Shown in pieces: positions 5,121 through 8,647 of a stretch of DNA of 8,647 bases. The translations under genes and the position numbers were made by a program. Every line of letters begins with the position of its first letter. Position 1 is the stretch's first letter. A model generated the notes under the pieces. The model was not told the origin of the DNA. It ran no database searches and saw only the letters and a list, made by a program, of their open reading frames with translations. Source of the DNA: Pirellulaceae bacterium (lineage in GTDB: Bacteria; Planctomycetota; Planctomycetia; Pirellulales; Pirellulaceae); the NCBI GenBank assembly GCA_013002105.1, contig JABDKS010000855.1, forward strand, positions 1 through 8,647, given 5' to 3'.

Positions 5121-7040
5121 ATGGATTTATTGCTCTATCTTGCGATCGTTCCCGCGTTGGGCGTCACGGCACAATGGATAGCCTGGCGCACTAATCTGCC
5201 CGGGATTCTGTTGCTGCTGCTCTTTGGCGGGATTCTGGACCAGTTCGTTCAGCTCGATGGATTTTTGGCAGAGTTGACCGGCGGTAGTGACACGACGGGA
5301 GCGACCTTGTTGTTCCCACTGGTGTCGCTTTCGGTCGCTGTGATCATGTTCGAGGGTGGGTTGTCGTTGAAGCTGGCGGAGCTACGCGAGGCCGGTAGTG
5401 CGGCACTGCGTCTTTGCACAATCGGTGCACTGATCACGTGTGTGCTGGCAGCGGCCGCGGCTCATTTCACGTTGGACTTTCCTTGGCGGTTGGCGTTCCT
5501 ATTGGGTGGAATATTAACCGTCACCGGGCCGACCGTGATCGGGCCACTGCTGCGACAGGTACGACCAAGCAAAAGAGTTGCATCGACGTTGAAATGGGAA
5601 GGGATCGTAATCGATCCGATCGGTGCCGTGCTGGCTGTGTTGGTGTTCGACCAATTGATGTTGCACGCCAAGGAGGCCACCGTCGCTGCCGCGTTACTGA
5701 TGCTGTTAGAAACCGCATTGATTGGGATTGTGCTGGGTGTGGCGGGCGGTGCGCTCCTGAGTCTAGTGCTGCGCCGGTTTTGGCTGCCCGATCAATTGCA
5801 CGGGGTGGCGGCGTTAGCGGTCGGATTATTGCTATTTGCGATCAGTAACCATTTTGCGCACGAATCGGGATTGATTACGGTCACGGTGATGGGGCTGTGG
5901 CTCACCAACCAGCGCAATTTGGACATCGAACACATCATCGAGTTCAAAGAGAACTTGCGGACATTGTTAATCGGCTGTTTGTTTATTGTTCTCGGTTCAC
6001 GTGTCGATTTGCAGGACATCACCGCGATCGGTTGGCCGGGACTCGGGTTTTTGGTTGTGTTGATCGTGTTGGTCCGGCCCGTCTCCGTCTTTTTGTCGTT
6101 GCTGGGTAGCCCGTTGAATTTCCGCGAACAATTGTTTGTGGCTGGGCTGGCACCAAGGGGTATCGTCGCGGCGGCAGTCAGTAGTGTCTTTGCTCTCGAG
6201 ATGGAACGACATGCCGCGGAGTTGAATATTCCTGGCAGCGAGCAGCTTGCCACGGTAACGTTCATGGTCATCGTTGGTACGGTTGCCGTGTATGGTTTGG
6301 CGGCTTCGCCGTTGGCCCGCTGGTTAGATCTGGCCGACGAGTCAACCAACGGTGTCTTGATTGCCGGGGCGGATGCATGGGTGCGGGATTTTGCACTGAC
6401 GCTTCAGCAGTCCGGAATTCCTGTTTTGCTGGTCGATACGAACTACAACAAGGTGTCCAACGCTCGGGTGTCAGGCGTGCCTGCCGTTTGCGCCAATATT
6501 CTTAATGAGCATGTGATCGAAGATCTGCCGCTGACGGGAATTGGCCGGCTATTGGCAATGACTCCCAACGATGAGATCAACTCATTAGCTGTTCGCGAGT
6601 GTACGCATCTTTTCGAACGATCGCGTGTCTATCAACTGACGTTTAATGTCGAAAATTTGCACCACCGTCGTGGGTTGACCAAAAATTTGATGGGACGAGA
6701 ATTATTCGGGAAAGGAAATACTTTTTCGGAGTTCAAGGAGTTGCACACGGCCGGTGCAAGGTTCAAGACCACACCACTGACGGACGAATTCACGTACGAT
6801 GACTTTGTCCAGCAATATGGTGACGGCGCCACGTTGCTGTGTGCGGTCAACGGCGATGGATCGATTTCATTCGATACGGTTGATCAACCGCTGGTCCCTA
6901 AATCGGGCCAGAGCGTCATTTGTCTGGTCGCTTCGGTTGCCCTGCCGGACAGCCATGCGGCGATCAACAATGATGCGGACGATGATGGTGGGTCAGATAC
7001 CGTGGAAACGGACGACCCCGACGTCACGACCGAATCATGA
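5121..7040 (+). CDS. CPA1-type cation/proton antiporter with RCK-like tail
   Basis: Inner-membrane secondary transporter exchanging Na+ or K+ for H+, for pH and ion homeostasis, 639 residues long. Roughly 12-13 hydrophobic segments fill residues 4-397. The core includes VTGPTVIGPLL (134-144), then KWEGIVIDPIGAVLAVLVF (158-176). E160 and D165 fit the NhaP-type ExxxND signature, but the Asn is replaced by I164. VRP (318-320) and LAPRGIVAAAV (343-353) hold conserved arginines. The cytoplasmic tail has a Rossmann-like RCK_N/TrkA-N region at about 411-499 (VLIAGADAW, then VLLVD with D439) and an RCK_C-like end at about 550-605. The last 25 residues are very acidic. In the usual GxGxxG only G416 remains, so nucleotide gating may be altered or lost. 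ATG 5121 leads straight into the first membrane helix; no good Shine-Dalgarno is seen. First gene of a probable operon with the next two. The ion transported cannot be fixed. Confidence 0.92.
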   Translation: MDLLLYLAIVPALGVTAQWIAWRTNLPGILLLLLFGGILDQFVQLDGFLAELTGGSDTTGATLLFPLVSLSVAVIMFEGGLSLKLAELREAGSAALRLCTIGALITCVLAAAAAHFTLDFPWRLAFLLGGILTVTGPTVIGPLLRQVRPSKRVASTLKWEGIVIDPIGAVLAVLVFDQLMLHAKEATVAAALLMLLETALIGIVLGVAGGALLSLVLRRFWLPDQLHGVAALAVGLLLFAISNHFAHESGLITVTVMGLWLTNQRNLDIEHIIEFKENLRTLLIGCLFIVLGSRVDLQDITAIGWPGLGFLVVLIVLVRPVSVFLSLLGSPLNFREQLFVAGLAPRGIVAAAVSSVFALEMERHAAELNIPGSEQLATVTFMVIVGTVAVYGLAASPLARWLDLADESTNGVLIAGADAWVRDFALTLQQSGIPVLLVDTNYNKVSNARVSGVPAVCANILNEHVIEDLPLTGIGRLLAMTPNDEINSLAVRECTHLFERSRVYQLTFNVENLHHRRGLTKNLMGRELFGKGNTFSEFKELHTAGARFKTTPLTDEFTYDDFVQQYGDGATLLCAVNGDGSISFDTVDQPLVPKSGQSVICLVASVALPDSHAAINNDADDDGGSDTVETDDPDVTTES

Positions 7041-7110
7041 GGTCCGATTTGGTGTCGATCCCTTTTTGACTGTTCATCGTTTTTACTATTCATTGCTGAT
7101 CCAACTGTTT

Positions 7111-7125
7111 TGACGGGTCCCGTCA
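7111..7125. promoter_or_regulatory. 15-base palindrome beside a Shine-Dalgarno
   Basis: TGACGGG (7111-7117) and CCCGTCA (7119-7125) are perfect reverse complements around a single T at 7118. As RNA it can fold as a 6-bp stem with a 3-base loop. It directly abuts the AGGGA at 7125-7129 that serves ATG 7140. It may be an operator or a hairpin that limits ribosome access to the downstream gene. Confidence 0.4.
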
Positions 7126-7139
7126 GGGAATTCCACAAC

Positions 7140-7796
7140 ATGATTGAACCCTTCGCAATGCTGCTGGCACTGCTGCCGCTGATCGGCTATTTGCTGATCT
7201 TGGGATCGATTCGTGTTCTTGGACAGACGCTCGTGACGACTGGTAGTCGAGACATTGCCGCATTGGGAGTCGCAATCTCTGGATTGGTTGCGATTGGTCC
7301 AATGGAATTATTCTTTCCAAACGCAGCAGCAACCGTGTTCGGTCCATGGGTTTGGGTGGCGCTGATTGCGTTTTACAGTTTGCTCGTCGCGTTAGTTGCC
7401 TTGACATCAACACCTAAGTTGGTGATTTACGGTCGTACGCCTGACGAACTGTATAAACCTCTGTTGGCTGCATCGCAGCGAATTGACTCCAAGGCGAAAG
7501 CGATCGATGGATTGCGAGTTCATTTGCCGTCGGTGGGTGTTCATTTTCGTTTGGACGGATATCGCGATGTTGATTTTGCCCAGGTCATCGCGTTTGAACC
7601 CGGCGTGCCGTCGCGGGTCTGGGCAAAGCTTTTGGCGGGGCTGCGTGACGAGTTGCAGGAATTACCAGCACCTGCGACGCGACACGGGCATGTGATGCTA
7701 TTGTTTGCTGGCTTGCTGATCGGCATCCTGCTATGGCAGGGCATCGGAAATTCAGAGCAGGTCGTGCAGGGATTTCGTGAATGGCTGTGGCGATAA
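7140..7796 (+). CDS. Hypothetical membrane protein, four predicted helices
   Basis: I do not recognise the family. From ATG 7140 the protein has 218 residues. By eye there are three N-terminal membrane helices (about 4-27, 38-59 and 66-89), a soluble domain of roughly 95 residues (91-184), then a fourth helix (184-203) and a short amphipathic tail (GFREWLWR). The soluble part begins STPKLVIYGRTPDEL (90-104) and holds VHLPSVGVHFRLDGYRDVDF (127-146); it has no recognisable catalytic or metal-binding motif. The frame extends upstream to a TTG at 7110, but ATG 7140 is preferred because AGGGA lies 10 bases before it and hydrophobic sequence begins at once. It lies 99 bases after the antiporter and 34 bases before efpL on the same strand, so it may assist or regulate the antiporter. 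That is inference from position only. Confidence 0.8.
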   Translation: MIEPFAMLLALLPLIGYLLILGSIRVLGQTLVTTGSRDIAALGVAISGLVAIGPMELFFPNAAATVFGPWVWVALIAFYSLLVALVALTSTPKLVIYGRTPDELYKPLLAASQRIDSKAKAIDGLRVHLPSVGVHFRLDGYRDVDFAQVIAFEPGVPSRVWAKLLAGLRDELQELPAPATRHGHVMLLFAGLLIGILLWQGIGNSEQVVQGFREWLWR

Positions 7797-7809
7797 ACCT
7801 CTTTAAACT

Positions 7810-7820
7810 CTCCTTCGGAG
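7810..7820 (+). promoter_or_regulatory. Shine-Dalgarno of efpL inside a small hairpin
   Basis: GGAG at 7817-7820 lies 10 bases before ATG 7831 and is the likely ribosome-binding site. It is preceded by its exact complement CTCC (7810-7813), with TTC between, so a 4-bp stem could hide it. The stem is short and its effect would be modest. Confidence 0.4.
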
Positions 7821-7830
7821 CCCCCGTCTG

Positions 7831-8394
7831 ATGCAAGCGAAAGAAATTAAAACTGGCACCGTCGTCGTTCACGATGGGAACCCTGTGCTGATCGAGAAAA
7901 TCAGTGTTCATTCACCGTCGGCTCGCGGTGCAGCGACGTTGTACAAATTTCGTGCCCGAAATGTGGTGACGCGTAATAAGATTGACATCACATTAAAGGG
8001 GACTGACTCGCTGGACGAAGCCGACTTTCAACGTCGCAATGTCCAGATGATGTACACCGATCCGACCCATATTTTTCTGATGGATCAAGAGGATTATCAG
8101 CAGTATGAATTACCGCTGGAGGATGTCGAGGAACAGCTGCCCTACATCACCGAGGGCCTCGAAGGCATGCGAGCATTGATCTACAACGATGGCTGCGTCG
8201 GTCTGGACGTTCCGGCTTCGGTCGAACTATCGATCACCCAATGTGACCCCGGTGTGAAGGGTAATTCGGCTACTTCGCGAACCAAGCCGGCGACACTGGA
8301 GACCGGATTGGTCGTCCAGGTTCCCGAGTACATCAAAGAGGGCGAAAAGCTAAAGATTGATACTCGCACGGGCGACTATTTGTCCCGCGCGTAA
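7831..8394 (+). CDS. efpL: Elongation factor P-like protein EfpL (YeiP)
   Basis: Ribosome-binding translation factor that, like EF-P, enters next to the P-site tRNA and relieves stalling at proline-containing and some other difficult motifs. The 187-residue length is full for the family. Domain I (about 1-63) carries the diagnostic loop HSPSARGAATLYKF (27-40). Arg32 stands at the loop tip, as in E. coli YeiP (Arg33), in place of the lysine that EpmA modifies in canonical EF-P. The OB domains follow, with FMDQEDYQQYELP-type sequence at 82-95 and the conserved C-terminal block GVKGNSATSRTKPATLETG (141-159), then VVQVPEY. The subfamily call is firm from the close match to E. coli YeiP. ATG 7831 matches the family N-terminus, and GGAG lies 10 bases upstream. 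It follows the membrane protein by 34 bases and may share its transcript. No obvious terminator follows. Confidence 0.95.
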   Translation: MQAKEIKTGTVVVHDGNPVLIEKISVHSPSARGAATLYKFRARNVVTRNKIDITLKGTDSLDEADFQRRNVQMMYTDPTHIFLMDQEDYQQYELPLEDVEEQLPYITEGLEGMRALIYNDGCVGLDVPASVELSITQCDPGVKGNSATSRTKPATLETGLVVQVPEYIKEGEKLKIDTRTGDYLSRA

Positions 8395-8422
8395 ACGGTG
8401 CAATTGGAACAGGAATTGCTTT

Positions 8423-8647
8423 ATGCGTGATACAGCGTTCTTTTCCGCCATTTTGTCCCAGATAAAAAAAGAAACTGTATTGCGACGTGAAGTTATGTCG
8501 ACGTACCTTGCTGACCGCCTAACGGCGTCTAGAATTGGACCTGTGGGGTTGAATAAAGCCCACATCGCTTCGGTCTTCCATTTCGGCAGAGGGATCATTT
8601 TTAGGGTTCGCCTGAATCATACAAAGGCTTGTGCAGTAGCACGCTGA
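8423..8647 (+). CDS. Possible short ORF of 74 codons, doubtful
   Basis: ATG 8423 has a good Shine-Dalgarno (AGGAA at 8411-8415, 7-base spacing) and starts 28 bases after efpL. The product would be a basic 74-residue protein (MRDTAFFSAILSQIKKET at its start) with no membrane segment and no motif I know. Third-position base use is flatter than in the neighbouring genes, and a promoter-like sequence lies inside it at 8508-8535. It may be a leader region rather than a gene. Kept only because of the ribosome-binding site. Confidence 0.2.
   Translation: MRDTAFFSAILSQIKKETVLRREVMSTYLADRLTASRIGPVGLNKAHIASVFHFGRGIIFRVRLNHTKACAVAR
8508..8535 (+). promoter_or_regulatory. Candidate sigma70-like promoter
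   Basis: TTGCTG (8508-8513) and TAGAAT (8530-8535) are separated by 16 bases; the -10 matches five of six consensus positions, the -35 only three. The spacer contains the inverted repeat CGCC-TAAC-GGCG (8516-8527), which a regulator could use. It would drive transcription rightwards, out of the window, beginning near 8542. Confidence 0.3.
8542..8564. repeat. 6-bp inverted repeat downstream of the candidate promoter
   Basis: TGTGGG (8542-8547) and CCCACA (8559-8564) pair around an 11-base spacer. Two further T-A pairs are possible after a G-G mismatch. It lies at the expected start point of a transcript from 8508-8535, so it could be an operator or a 5' stem-loop. No T-run follows, so it is not a typical terminator. 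Confidence 0.35.

Noticed and set aside
7041..7110. T-rich stretches (for example at 7065-7069) after the antiporter as a rho-independent terminator.
   Set aside because: No GC-rich hairpin precedes the T-runs; the only strong palindrome (7111-7125) lies after them.

Overview
The window looks like chromosomal DNA from a free-living planctomycete, probably of the Rhodopirellula/Pirellulaceae type. This is an inference. It rests on the overall look of the proteins (several resemble conserved hypotheticals known mainly from that group), mid-range GC, and many starts without a strong Shine-Dalgarno (SD) site. There is no rRNA, tRNA, CRISPR array, transposase or phage gene.

Left part (113-3092, + strand): hypoxanthine phosphoribosyltransferase (hpt) is followed without any gap by two GT4-type glycosyltransferases. 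The genes overlap by 4 bp each time (GTGA, then ATGA), so they form a translationally coupled purine-salvage/glycosylation operon. The first glycosyltransferase has degenerate donor-site motifs; the second is canonical.

Middle part (3093-5120): a roughly 230-base gap holds two small hairpins and a short C-tract repeat. It is followed by an unrecognised acidic soluble protein (3322-3882, +). A DPM1-like GT2 glycosyltransferase on the minus strand (3982-4839) converges on it. A 281-base divergent intergenic region (4840-5120) carries a perfect 7-bp dyad and two short direct repeats, which are candidate regulatory sites.

Right part (5121-8394, + strand): three genes lie in one direction and are probably an operon. 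They are a CPA1-type Na+(K+)/H+ antiporter with a cytoplasmic RCK/TrkA-like tail, an unrecognised four-helix membrane protein, and the translation factor EfpL (the YeiP subfamily of EF-P). The second and third genes each have an SD-like site next to, or inside, a short inverted repeat. The last 253 bases hold a weak short ORF, a candidate sigma70-like promoter and a dyad.

The most interesting points are: the coupling of hpt to two glycosyltransferases; an antiporter whose ND signature reads ID and whose RCK nucleotide-binding glycines are largely lost; two planctomycete-type proteins of unknown function; and the SD-sequestering hairpin before efpL. I found no clear evidence of a wholly new multi-gene system.
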